Assembly: GCF_016587375.1 (NCBI RefSeq)
Contig: NZ_BNJG01000001.1
Location: 3,478,001 to 3,542,000, forward strand
Origin: Ktedonobacter robiniae
GTDB lineage: Bacteria > Chloroflexota > Ktedonobacteria > Ktedonobacterales > Ktedonobacteraceae
Length of the DNA stretch: 64,000 nucleotides
Direction of reading: 5' to 3'
Shown: one piece after another, positions 57,261 to 64,000 of the stretch
Layout of the letters: each line of letters begins with the position of its first letter
How positions within the stretch are numbered: the first letter of the stretch is position 1
Notes under the pieces: generated by a model
What the model saw: only the letters and a program-made list of their open reading frames with translations
The model's database searches: none
Told to the model about the DNA's origin: nothing
Position numbers and translations under genes: made by a program

Positions 57261-58628
57261 TTATTTCTCTGCCAGGCGATGCAAAATCTTGCAATACGCA
57301 CCCGGCCCGCGCCGGAAGCTGCTCAGGCGGAAAAACTCATTGGGGGCATGGATCTGCTCGTCCATCAGTCCCCAAGCGAAGCCGACCGTGTGGGCTCCCA
57401 GGTGGCTGAGGAAGAGTTCGCAGACGGGAATGCTACCGCCCGCGCGAGTGTAGTAGGGCTCTTTGCCATAGATTTCCCGCAGCACGTCGGCTGCTGCCTG
57501 GTTGCCCCAGTGATCGGCGGGGATCAGATAGGGCAGGGCGGTGCCGGGTAGGGCGCGGACGGTAATCTGGACGCCGGGAGGTGTGTGCTTCTCGACGTGC
57601 CGGGTGAGCAGCTCGACAATGGTGGCAGGCTCCTGGTTGGCGACCAGGCGGCAGGTAATTTTGGCATGCGCCTCAGCAGGCAGTACGGTTTTGACACCTT
57701 CCCCCTGGAAGCCGCCCCAGATGCCGTTAATCTCCAGCGTGGGCCGGGCCGCAAGATGCTCCTGGGGGGTGTAACCTGGCTCAGCAAGGAGAGCGGTCAC
57801 GCCGATCAGCTCCTGATAGTCCTGCGCGTCGAAAGGAATGGCGGCGATGGCCGCGCGATCCCCGGCGGAGAGCGGGAGGACGCTGTCATAGAAGCCTTCT
57901 ACTAGAATAGTACCTTCGGGGCTGCGCAGGGAGGCGAGCAGAGCAGTCAGGGCATGAATGGGATTGGGCACAGCCCCGCCATAGATGCCGGAGTGCAGAT
58001 CGCTTTTCGCGCCGTGCACATCGATCTGGATACCGGCCAGTCCTTTACAGGCTAGCAACAGTGAGGGCTGATCTTCGCCATACTGGACGCCATCGGAACT
58101 GAGCACTAGATCGCATGCCAGCAGATCGCGATGGCTAGCTACAAAGGCGGGCAACTGCGGACTGCCAATCTCCTCCTGTCCCTCCAGGAAGAATTTGACG
58201 TTAAGCGGTAGCGTCCCTTCGGTCTTGAGCAGCGCCTCGACGCCCAGGATAGGGGTGAACATGTTTCCTTTATCATCCGATGCGCCGCGAGCATAGACGC
58301 GATCGTCGATAATCGTTGGCTCAAAAGGCAGATGGGTCCAGAGTTCCAGTGGGTCTACTGGTTGGGTATCGAAATGGCCGTAGATGAGCACCGTTGGCTT
58401 ACCAGGGGCATGGAGCCATTCTCCGTAGACAACCGGGTGGCCCCCTGTAGGGAAGATTTGCACCTGTTCCAGACCGGCGGTTGTTAGACGTTGGGCCACC
58501 CATTGAGCGGCTCGCTGCACGTCACCGGCGTGGGAAGGTAGCGACGAAATACTGGGAATGCTGAGAAATTGCAGCAGCTCGTCCTGGTGGCGGAACTGCT
58601 GCTCTGCAAGGTATGTTTCCCATGTCAT
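57261..58628 (-). CDS. M20-family dipeptidase/metallopeptidase
   Basis: About 455 residues. Dinuclear zinc site motifs: LIYGHFDTQPVDP (first His and Asp), RGASDDKGN (bridging Asp), EGQEEIGS (catalytic Glu and ligand Glu), LSSDG (Asp), and a late NEFFR...His region (LMDEQIHAPNEFF). The lid/dimerisation domain lies at ~200-340. The subfamily resembles cytosolic non-specific dipeptidases (PepV/CNDP-like). ATG 58628 was chosen; the frame is open to 58688. No signal peptide, so cytoplasmic recycling of peptides is likely. Confidence 0.9.
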   Translation of the reverse strand: MTWETYLAEQQFRHQDELLQFLSIPSISSLPSHAGDVQRAAQWVAQRLTTAGLEQVQIFPTGGHPVVYGEWLHAPGKPTVLIYGHFDTQPVDPLELWTHLPFEPTIIDDRVYARGASDDKGNMFTPILGVEALLKTEGTLPLNVKFFLEGQEEIGSPQLPAFVASHRDLLACDLVLSSDGVQYGEDQPSLLLACKGLAGIQIDVHGAKSDLHSGIYGGAVPNPIHALTALLASLRSPEGTILVEGFYDSVLPLSAGDRAAIAAIPFDAQDYQELIGVTALLAEPGYTPQEHLAARPTLEINGIWGGFQGEGVKTVLPAEAHAKITCRLVANQEPATIVELLTRHVEKHTPPGVQITVRALPGTALPYLIPADHWGNQAAADVLREIYGKEPYYTRAGGSIPVCELFLSHLGAHTVGFAWGLMDEQIHAPNEFFRLSSFRRGPGAYCKILHRLAEK

Positions 58629-59178
58629 CGTGGTGGATTCTCCATTTCTAAGGGGCAGGCGAGATACCTGTCGTGAGATATCTCCCACAGGGCACTATCA
58701 GCCTGGTTGATCTCGCTCCGCATAGTACGTTTGGAATCCGGTACGCCTCTTTGCGCTGAGCTTCAGTATATCCCCCCATGCTCCCTTGCAGCAAGCATTG
58801 CCGTCGATAATTATGGCTTTCGACTTCTTGTTCCAAGAAGTCGAGTGATGAAAGGCTTTCGATAGTTTCACGCTGTCCTTAAAGACAAAAAACGGGCGAT
58901 TTTTAGACATGAATTATTTATGACCCTCATGCTGGCCCGTGGCGATTCGATGCGTGGAGTTGGCATTGGAGGTGGAAAATATGTTAGTGCAAGTGCTCCC
59001 GAAGTGTGAGGCGGTGCTTACCAATCTCTCGCGCACCGAGAACGCCGCATTCGCCTGAGATCGGACAAGAATTGCGGGATCTATATATGCTGTTGCTCTT
59101 CAATGAATACCGAGAAACAAAACTGGAGTGGTAGGTCTGGCCATCGAAGAGTTCACGCCTGCGTCAAGATGCACGACA
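58629..59178. other. decayed stretch, nothing firmly recognised
   Basis: Short frames on both strands show no family pattern. Near 58910-58930 ATGAATTATTTATGACCC resembles the transposase-end scrap found at 29159-30310 (ATGAATTACTTGCGACCC), suggesting remains of the same element. Confidence 0.35.
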
Positions 59179-59664
59179 TCACGTTCTTGCTAAGACCCAC
59201 TCATAGCTTTTTTCCCACAAATCCGCTGGCACTTCTTCTGCGAGGGCCTCCACGAGGTCGGACAGACGCACGCTTTGTAACTTCTTTCGCCATTCCTGAT
59301 CTGCCTCCCACATGACACGGGCTATGGGACATGGCTTTGTCTCGCAATAGTCTGCATCTCGGCAGGGATTGTTCTTTCTAATTTCGCTGCACACAAAGGT
59401 TGATCTCTTCCCCTCTACTGCCTCGACGATATCCAGAAAGGTAATCTCGGTTGGTGGCTTTGCCAATCGATATCCTCCAGTAGGACCCAAGGTGCTTTCA
59501 ACGATTGAAGCCTGTGATAAGCTTTGTAAGGCTTTCGATAAATACTCCTTTGGAATACCGTGGAACTCCGCCAAGTCCTTGGTCGCCAAGTAACGATTCG
59601 CTGGAAGCCCGGCGAGTATTGCACAGCAGTGCAGCACCCACTCGACTTGACTTTTTAACATCAT
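59179..59664 (-). CDS. Rrf2-family regulator with Cys cluster
   Basis: About 161 residues. The winged helix (MMLKSQVEWVLHCCAILAGL, LATKDLAEFHGIPKEYLSKA, TLGPTGGYRLAKPPTEITFL) is the Rrf2 type. Four cysteines follow in CSEIRKNNPC and CETKPC (C-x8-C-x5-C-x4-C), consistent with an Fe-S or redox/NO-sensing cluster as in IscR/NsrR, with one extra Cys. The start is ATG 59664 (or 59661) after AGGGG. The divergent gene at 60042 may be co-regulated. No iron-sulphur or nitrosative-stress gene lies beside it. Confidence 0.87.
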   Translation of the reverse strand: MMLKSQVEWVLHCCAILAGLPANRYLATKDLAEFHGIPKEYLSKALQSLSQASIVESTLGPTGGYRLAKPPTEITFLDIVEAVEGKRSTFVCSEIRKNNPCRDADYCETKPCPIARVMWEADQEWRKKLQSVRLSDLVEALAEEVPADLWEKSYEWVLART

Positions 59665-60041
59665 CGGTTTGACCCCTGTTTTCTTTATTTCAACGTAGCG
59701 TCGACCGAGCCTGCTACTATCTTGAACTGACCGTGTATGTGATGACAAATATGAACGAGTTCACGGGTTCGCAAACCGACGCGATAGTTGTTTTCTAGGA
59801 GTCTTCTTTGCGGTTCTTTTGGCAGGCTACCCTCTGATCGAGTCTATTATACCCTACCTTTCTCGACTCCATCAAACCAGGGCAAGCGCAGTCCCCAGCA
59901 AATGATACCATGAAATTTGCAAAAATGACTCTTGAAGGGACTCTCTTTCTAGACTATGCTTCCTGCAAAGGTCAGCGCACATTCTGACTGCAAGACTTCT
60001 TATTGGTAGAGATTGCTGAGAACGTGAGGAGGGTAAGCAAA
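59665..60041. other. divergent intergenic region
   Basis: Lies between the Rrf2 gene and the small plus-strand gene. It must hold both promoters; I could not fix clear -35/-10 boxes or an Rrf2 palindrome by eye. Confidence 0.3.
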
Positions 60042-60263
60042 GTGAAGGAGAAGGCATTTGTCGCTCTGGAGTGTCAGTGGACCGGGAATGCCTTGTACAG
60101 AATTCGACATTTACAGCAGGAGCAAATCATCTATGGTCCTTACGCTCTCATTCCTGACACTGTTCAGACGTATGAAGAGGCAATTCAATCTCTCGTGGCA
60201 GAGAACTTACGCCAACAATATGAAACACGACGGGAGAGGAGGAAATTGAACACTGAGAGGTGA
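60042..60263 (+). CDS. small hypothetical protein
   Basis: 73 residues if read from GTG 60042, which follows GAGGAGG at good distance; a TTG at 60003 would add 13. Composition is mixed alpha/beta: FVALECQWTGNALYRIRHLQ, QIIYGPYALIPDTVQTYEEA, then a basic end (QQYETRRERRKLN). No family recognised. It is a stand-alone gene divergent from Rrf2. Confidence 0.5.
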   Translation: MKEKAFVALECQWTGNALYRIRHLQQEQIIYGPYALIPDTVQTYEEAIQSLVAENLRQQYETRRERRKLNTER

Positions 60264-60858
60264 TGCCTAGACTCAAATACTTGGCTTCAGATAGAAAACA
60301 CCTTACTCTCTTCCAGCCACAGCAAATCTCTGCAACAGAGCCAAAAACTGCTCGCAATAGCCTCTTGGGCAAGATCTGCTGGACTGCTTACAGTTCGGAT
60401 TCCCGTGAACGCAACGCTGCGGTTTTTGCCTTTGCAAAAAAATACTTTCTCTGCAGTAGATCGCTTGACAGGTTTGAAATTAAGGATACATAATGTCCTT
60501 AAGGATATTATGTATCCTTAGTAAAAAGGCGAGTCTGTTCTTTCTTAGCGCGTACATTCCCATTCAGCAATCGCCTGAGCTCTTTAAACAGCTCATAGCA
60601 TTTAGCAGCGCGGTAAAGGAAAGCAGGATTGAAGAGACAATCCGCGATCGTGTTGTGATCAGAGCTTTGTACATCAACGCATGTGTATTCTGCAAGATAT
60701 GCACATCGAGCTGAAGAGCCTTTGATTGGTAACAGAGGTGCTGGTGATATTCTATGGAAAATACATAGAATACTTCTCCAAGGCTTTCTAACGATCATCA
60801 GAACATATGTTTAGACAGCACAAGCCCGACGTACGGGCTACGAAGTAGGAGGTTCAGT
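60264..60858. other. intergenic, no firm gene
   Basis: Frames on both strands lack start signals and recognisable patterns. It contains the palindrome at 60481-60520. A plain ribosome site (GGAGG) precedes the next gene at 60859. Confidence 0.35.
60481..60520. repeat. 18-bp palindrome with one mismatch, TTAA loop
   Basis: TAAGGATACATAATGTCC (60481-60498) pairs with 60503-60520, one mismatch, around TTAA. The right arm is followed by GTAAAAAGG, so it is not a standard terminator. Possibly a short transposable-element footprint. Confidence 0.6.
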
Positions 60859-61614
60859 ATGAAGATTGTAGTTATTGGCGGCAGTGGACTCATCGGGAAA
60901 AAGCTTGTGAACAAGCTTCGTGAGCGTGGCCATCAGGTCGTGGCGGCGTCACCTAGCACAGGCGTCAACACCATCACTGGCGAGGGGTTAGCTCAAGCGC
61001 TTGTCGGCGCTCAGGTGGTCGTCGACGTGGCGAACGCGCCTTCGTGGGAGGACAAGGCAGTTTTAGAGTTCTTCGAGACATCAGGTCGCAATCTCCTGGG
61101 CGCAGAAGAGGCCGCTGGTGTGGGACATCACGTTGCCCTGTCGGTCGTCGGCACCGACCGTCTTCCCGAGAATGGGTACTACCGAGCGAAAGTGGCCCAA
61201 GAAAACCTGGTCAAGGCTTCGAAGGTGCCCTATACCATCCTTCGCTCAACGCAGTTCTTCGAGTTTGTCGGCGGCATCGCCCAAGAGGCTAGCGATGGAC
61301 AAACTATTCGCTTGTCGCCTGCATTTATACAGCCCATCTTGTCGGATGACGTTGTGGCTGCACTGGCCGACGTCACACTCGAGGCGCCTGTGAACGGCAT
61401 GGTTGAAGTGGGTGGTCCCGAAAAGATACATCTCGATGAACTCGTGCGCCACTTTTTGAGCGCGAACAAAGACACACGCCAGGTGATCACAGACGTCCAT
61501 GCACGCTTCTACGGCTCAGAGTTGGAGGATTACTCCCTCATCCCAGGCGACAACGCGCGGATCGCCCCAACGCGTTTCGAGGATTGGCTCAGCCGCTCTG
61601 TATCTCAAAGGTAA
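60859..61614 (+). CDS. NAD(P)H-binding atypical SDR (NmrA-like)
   Basis: A 251-residue atypical short-chain dehydrogenase. The Rossmann start is MKIVVIGGSGLIGKKLVNKL (GGSGLIG); LVGAQVVVDVANAPSWEDKA, HHVALSVVGTDRLPENGYYR (with a YxxxK-like YYRAK) and VPYTILRSTQFFEFVGGIAQ follow. This order is that of NmrA/quinone-oxidoreductase-2-like proteins, which bind NADP and act as reductases or redox sensors. GGAGG precedes the ATG. It stands alone, with a MITE-like repeat after its end. Confidence 0.85.
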   Translation: MKIVVIGGSGLIGKKLVNKLRERGHQVVAASPSTGVNTITGEGLAQALVGAQVVVDVANAPSWEDKAVLEFFETSGRNLLGAEEAAGVGHHVALSVVGTDRLPENGYYRAKVAQENLVKASKVPYTILRSTQFFEFVGGIAQEASDGQTIRLSPAFIQPILSDDVVAALADVTLEAPVNGMVEVGGPEKIHLDELVRHFLSANKDTRQVITDVHARFYGSELEDYSLIPGDNARIAPTRFEDWLSRSVSQR

Positions 61615-61650
61615 GTCAGTAAGGCAGGATCGACGCCCAGAATCAACAAA

Positions 61651-61798
61651 CCTCATCAACACCTTATACACATATGTGATTGCTCTCTTAGACGAAAACA
61701 AGCAGAAGAAGAGCTTTCTCGAGCTCAACTAGCAGGAGAGTTTGACTTTTTTCGTCCAAAAAAAACAAATCACATATGTACATAGGGATGTGATGAGG
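61651..61798. mobile_element. MITE-like element of 148 bp
   Basis: 31-base ends (CCTCATCA...ACATATGTGATT) are inverted repeats with about six mismatches; the inner 13 bases are nearly perfect. The centre has no coding capacity beyond short frames. No clear target duplication was identified, so it may be an old insertion or a decayed IS end pair. Confidence 0.45.
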
Positions 61799-61928
61799 TT
61801 TTTAGCTTAATGCCTCTGGCAGACCGCCAATAAACTGCCTGTGTTTGCGAGGAAGGGTGTTCGCTTATTCTCACATCTATCAATTCTGTTTCTAGATATC
61901 AGAGCAGGGAAGCAACTTCCTTACAGGG

Positions 61929-63485
61929 ATGGGACCACATGAAAGGGATAGCTACTGCGTGATGTTGAATGGAAAACAGACCAGACATCTCACTCTTCCA
62001 CTCTGGAAGGCGCTCATCAAGTATGTTGATGGGCAGAAACGAGCTGAGCAGCAGCTCAAAGCCAGCGAGGAGAACTTTCGCGTCCTTGCCGAGACCGTGC
62101 CACAATTCGTGTGGACAGCCCAACCCGACGGCTCGCACGAGTACACGAACCAGCGCTGGCGTGACTACACTGGGTTCACGCCTGAACGAGTACAGAGATG
62201 GGACGATCTCCAGTTCCTCCACCCCGATGATCGTGCAATGAATCAGGCTCTCTGGCGGCATGCTCTGGACACGGGAGAAAGATTTGAGTGCGAAGGACGC
62301 CTCAGAAATGGTCAGACCGGAGTCTATCGCTGGGTCTTGACTCGCGCCATGCCGGTGCGCGATGAAGCAGGCCAGATCATCAAGTGGTTTGGCACCTGTA
62401 CCGATATTGAGGACCAGAAGCGCATCGAGGAAGCCTTGCGTCAGAGTCAGGAACGTGTAAATGCCCTGATGAACTCCAACATCATTGGGATCAATGTCAT
62501 CGAAGGGGAGCAGATCGTGGACGCTAACGACACCTTCCTGCGCATGACTGGTTATAACCGCGAAGACCTGCGGGCTGGATGCATAAACGTGATGCACATG
62601 ACAGCTCCAGAAGATCGGGCACAGACCCAACAGGCCCATCAGGAACTGGCCGTCCGGCAGGCTCTGACCCCCTATGAGAAAGAGTACATCTGTCAAGATG
62701 GCAGTCGCCTTCCGGTGCTAGTGGGTGGAGTCGTCTTACAGCATGATCCGTTCCAGGCCCTTGGCTTTGTGCTGGATAACTCAGCCCACAAGGAACTGGA
62801 GCAGCGCAAAGATCACTTTCTGGGGATGGCCAGCCATGAACTCAAGACACCAATCGCGTCCTTAATGCTCCAAACGCAGCTGTTGCGAAAACAACTGGCA
62901 AAACAAGACATTCAAAACGCAGATAGAGCGCTTTCCCGGATGGAGTCCCAACTCAATGCCGTCACCCGACTGGTTGGAGAGTTGCTCGACCTCTCCAAAA
63001 TTCAGGCGGGCAAGCTGGAGCATGCTCAGGAAACGGTGAACCTGGGCGATGTGCTTCAGGAGGTCATTGAGATCATGCAACAGACGCAGACGACCCATGC
63101 CATCGTCGTGCATCATGCCGAGCATCCTCCTCTTCTGATTGGGAATAAGGACCGCCTCGGCCAAGTGCTCCTGAACCTGATCAGCAACGCAATCAAATAT
63201 TCCCCGGGAGCCAACACGATAGAGGTTGCTATTGAGACCTCCGAAGAGTCCGTGATCCTCAGTGTGTGTGATCATGGCATCGGCATTCCACGAGAACAGC
63301 GCGAGAAAATCTTTGAGCGTTTCTATCGGGCAGTCGCTCCATATCAGCATGCCTTTCCCGGCTTAGGAATGGGCTTGTATATTGCCTCGGAGATCGTCAA
63401 GCACCATAGGGGAACCATCACGGTAGAGAGCGAAATGGGAAAAGGGTCGACCTTTCATGTGACGCTTCCCCGGAAAAGTCCATGA
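61929..63485 (+). CDS. two-PAS sensor histidine kinase
   Basis: A 518-residue soluble kinase. The N-terminal ~25 residues (VMLNGKQTRHLTL) match those of the 998-residue kinase at 34518-37514. The protein then passes directly to the PAS unit starting ENFRVLAETVPQFVWTAQPD, which corresponds to the fourth or fifth PAS of the long kinase. A second PAS (LMNSNIIGINVIEGEQIVDA, NDTFLRMTGYNREDL), HisKA (FLGMASHELKTPIASLMLQT) and HATPase (VCDHGIGIPREQREKIFERF, GLGMGLYIASEIVKHHRG) follow. It therefore looks like a contracted copy. A receiver-only regulator follows after 9 bases, giving a complete phosphorelay pair. Confidence 0.92.
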   Translation: MGPHERDSYCVMLNGKQTRHLTLPLWKALIKYVDGQKRAEQQLKASEENFRVLAETVPQFVWTAQPDGSHEYTNQRWRDYTGFTPERVQRWDDLQFLHPDDRAMNQALWRHALDTGERFECEGRLRNGQTGVYRWVLTRAMPVRDEAGQIIKWFGTCTDIEDQKRIEEALRQSQERVNALMNSNIIGINVIEGEQIVDANDTFLRMTGYNREDLRAGCINVMHMTAPEDRAQTQQAHQELAVRQALTPYEKEYICQDGSRLPVLVGGVVLQHDPFQALGFVLDNSAHKELEQRKDHFLGMASHELKTPIASLMLQTQLLRKQLAKQDIQNADRALSRMESQLNAVTRLVGELLDLSKIQAGKLEHAQETVNLGDVLQEVIEIMQQTQTTHAIVVHHAEHPPLLIGNKDRLGQVLLNLISNAIKYSPGANTIEVAIETSEESVILSVCDHGIGIPREQREKIFERFYRAVAPYQHAFPGLGMGLYIASEIVKHHRGTITVESEMGKGSTFHVTLPRKSP

Positions 63486-63494
63486 GGAACGCAT

Positions 63495-63893
63495 ATGTGC
63501 ACTTTTCAACAATATGTATGTAGTGATATCTCTATCGCCAAAAGTATTCTCATTGTCGAAGATGATCCCATTCTTGGCAATCTCCTGCTGGAAGCGCTCC
63601 AGGAGGAGACGACTTGTCAAGGGCATCTTGTCCCAAGCGGCGAGATGGCGCTGAATATGCTTTCAACGATCACGCCTGAGTTGTTTCTGCTAGACTATCA
63701 CCTCCCTGGGATGAATGGGCTGGAACTCGCCGACCACCTGCAGCGTAGAGAAGGAGGTGAGCAAACACCCATTCTCCTCATGAGTGCCGATTTGCCACAA
63801 GAAAACGGCGCCCTGGGTCACCTCATAACGCTCCAGAAGCCCTTTGACTTGGATAAACTCCTGCAATTGATTGCAGAACTTCTTGCATCATAA
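63495..63893 (+). CDS. receiver-only response regulator
   Basis: 132 residues, a CheY-like receiver: acidic pair in ILIVEDDPILG, phospho-acceptor Asp in ELFLLDYHLPGMNG, Ser in ILLMSADLP (T/S switch position) and conserved Lys in LQKPFDLDKL. No output domain, so it acts through protein contacts or as a phosphate relay. The first ~15 residues (MCTFQQYVCSDISIA) extend beyond the usual fold; the start is supported by GAGGAA just before the ATG. It is in an operon with the two-PAS kinase. Confidence 0.9.
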   Translation: MCTFQQYVCSDISIAKSILIVEDDPILGNLLLEALQEETTCQGHLVPSGEMALNMLSTITPELFLLDYHLPGMNGLELADHLQRREGGEQTPILLMSADLPQENGALGHLITLQKPFDLDKLLQLIAELLAS

Positions 63894-64000
63894 GGACAAT
63901 GGTTCTTTGCCAGAAAGGGAGGGCATTGTGACACTCCGCTTGGGCTAAAGCCCAGTGGCTTCTTGCTTCAACGGGAGCGGTGACTCACTCCCATGAGGTT

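Noticed and set aside
60260..60493. 77-residue plus-strand frame after the small hypothetical gene
   Set aside because: Overlaps the upstream stop without a ribosome site, has low-information sequence, and ends at a palindrome.
63932..63960. hairpin TGGGCTAAAGCCCA near the window end, resembling IS200/IS605 end hairpins
   Set aside because: The stem is only 6 bp and the sequence ends before any transposase or TnpB gene could be seen.

Overview
The window is a piece of a large, mosaic, moderately GC-rich bacterial chromosome. It has many PAS/GAF histidine kinases, an ECF41-type sigma factor with a SnoaL-like tail, an EACC1-plus-caspase pair, a double-glycine peptide exporter and a very high load of decayed transposase and recombinase fragments. 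That mix fits a filamentous Chloroflexota of the Ktedonobacteria type (Ktedonobacter/Dictyobacter-like). This placement is an inference from gene content; no rRNA or other phylogenetic marker is present. No tRNA or rRNA gene was seen.

Layout: 0-6.4 kb holds a NarL-type sensor kinase facing away from a three-gene ABC export or lipoprotein-release-like operon. 6.5-12.3 kb is accessory: a consensus promoter drives an EACC1 adaptor and a membrane-anchored caspase-like protease, followed by a junkyard of recombinase, IS66, IS630 and isomerase scraps, a decayed beta-lactamase-family gene and a MITE. 12.3-15 kb has the ECF41 sigma factor, its probable target oxidoreductase behind a textbook ECF41 promoter, and an orphan NuoB. 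15-21.2 kb has a decayed transposase, a SHOCT protein and a cupredoxin lipoprotein divergent from a Pho-box-like double operator, and a GAF histidine kinase bracketed by near-perfect 26-bp terminal inverted repeats flanked by TA. 21.3-25.4 kb is a peptide secretion locus: double-glycine precursor, short HlyD-like protein, and C39-peptidase ABC exporter with a long N-terminal extension. 26-38.5 kb has a second kinase of the same family, a nucleotidyltransferase lying between two copies of a transposase tail, a secreted BNR-repeat protein, an MBL-fold hydrolase, a six-PAS kinase and a TetR regulator.

39-41.4 kb carries a TrmB regulator and S-adenosylhomocysteine hydrolase with a decayed epimerase. 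41.8-48.4 kb is a sugar utilisation locus: binding protein, two permeases and a dehydrogenase on one strand; LacI regulator and a TIM-barrel isomerase on the other. Two matching sigma-70 promoters in the divergent region each carry a LacI-type operator just after the -10 box. 48.4-51.1 kb has an aminoglycoside-nucleotidyltransferase-like gene abutting an IS607-type element (TnpA serine recombinase and TnpB). 51.2-56.2 kb is a redox-flavoured region: broken isochorismatase, MarR, LUD-domain protein, NADP-binding protein and a frameshifted LLM flavin oxidoreductase. 56.2-64 kb has a membrane-anchored HNH protein, an M20 peptidase, an Rrf2 regulator, an NAD(P)H-binding protein, and a two-PAS kinase with its receiver-only response regulator.

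Two themes cross the whole window. First, about ten relics of one unusual large serine recombinase family, with a C-terminal tail ending in a helix-turn-helix, all lie on the minus strand. Second, long near-perfect palindromes of unrelated sequence recur in the intergenic and decayed stretches.
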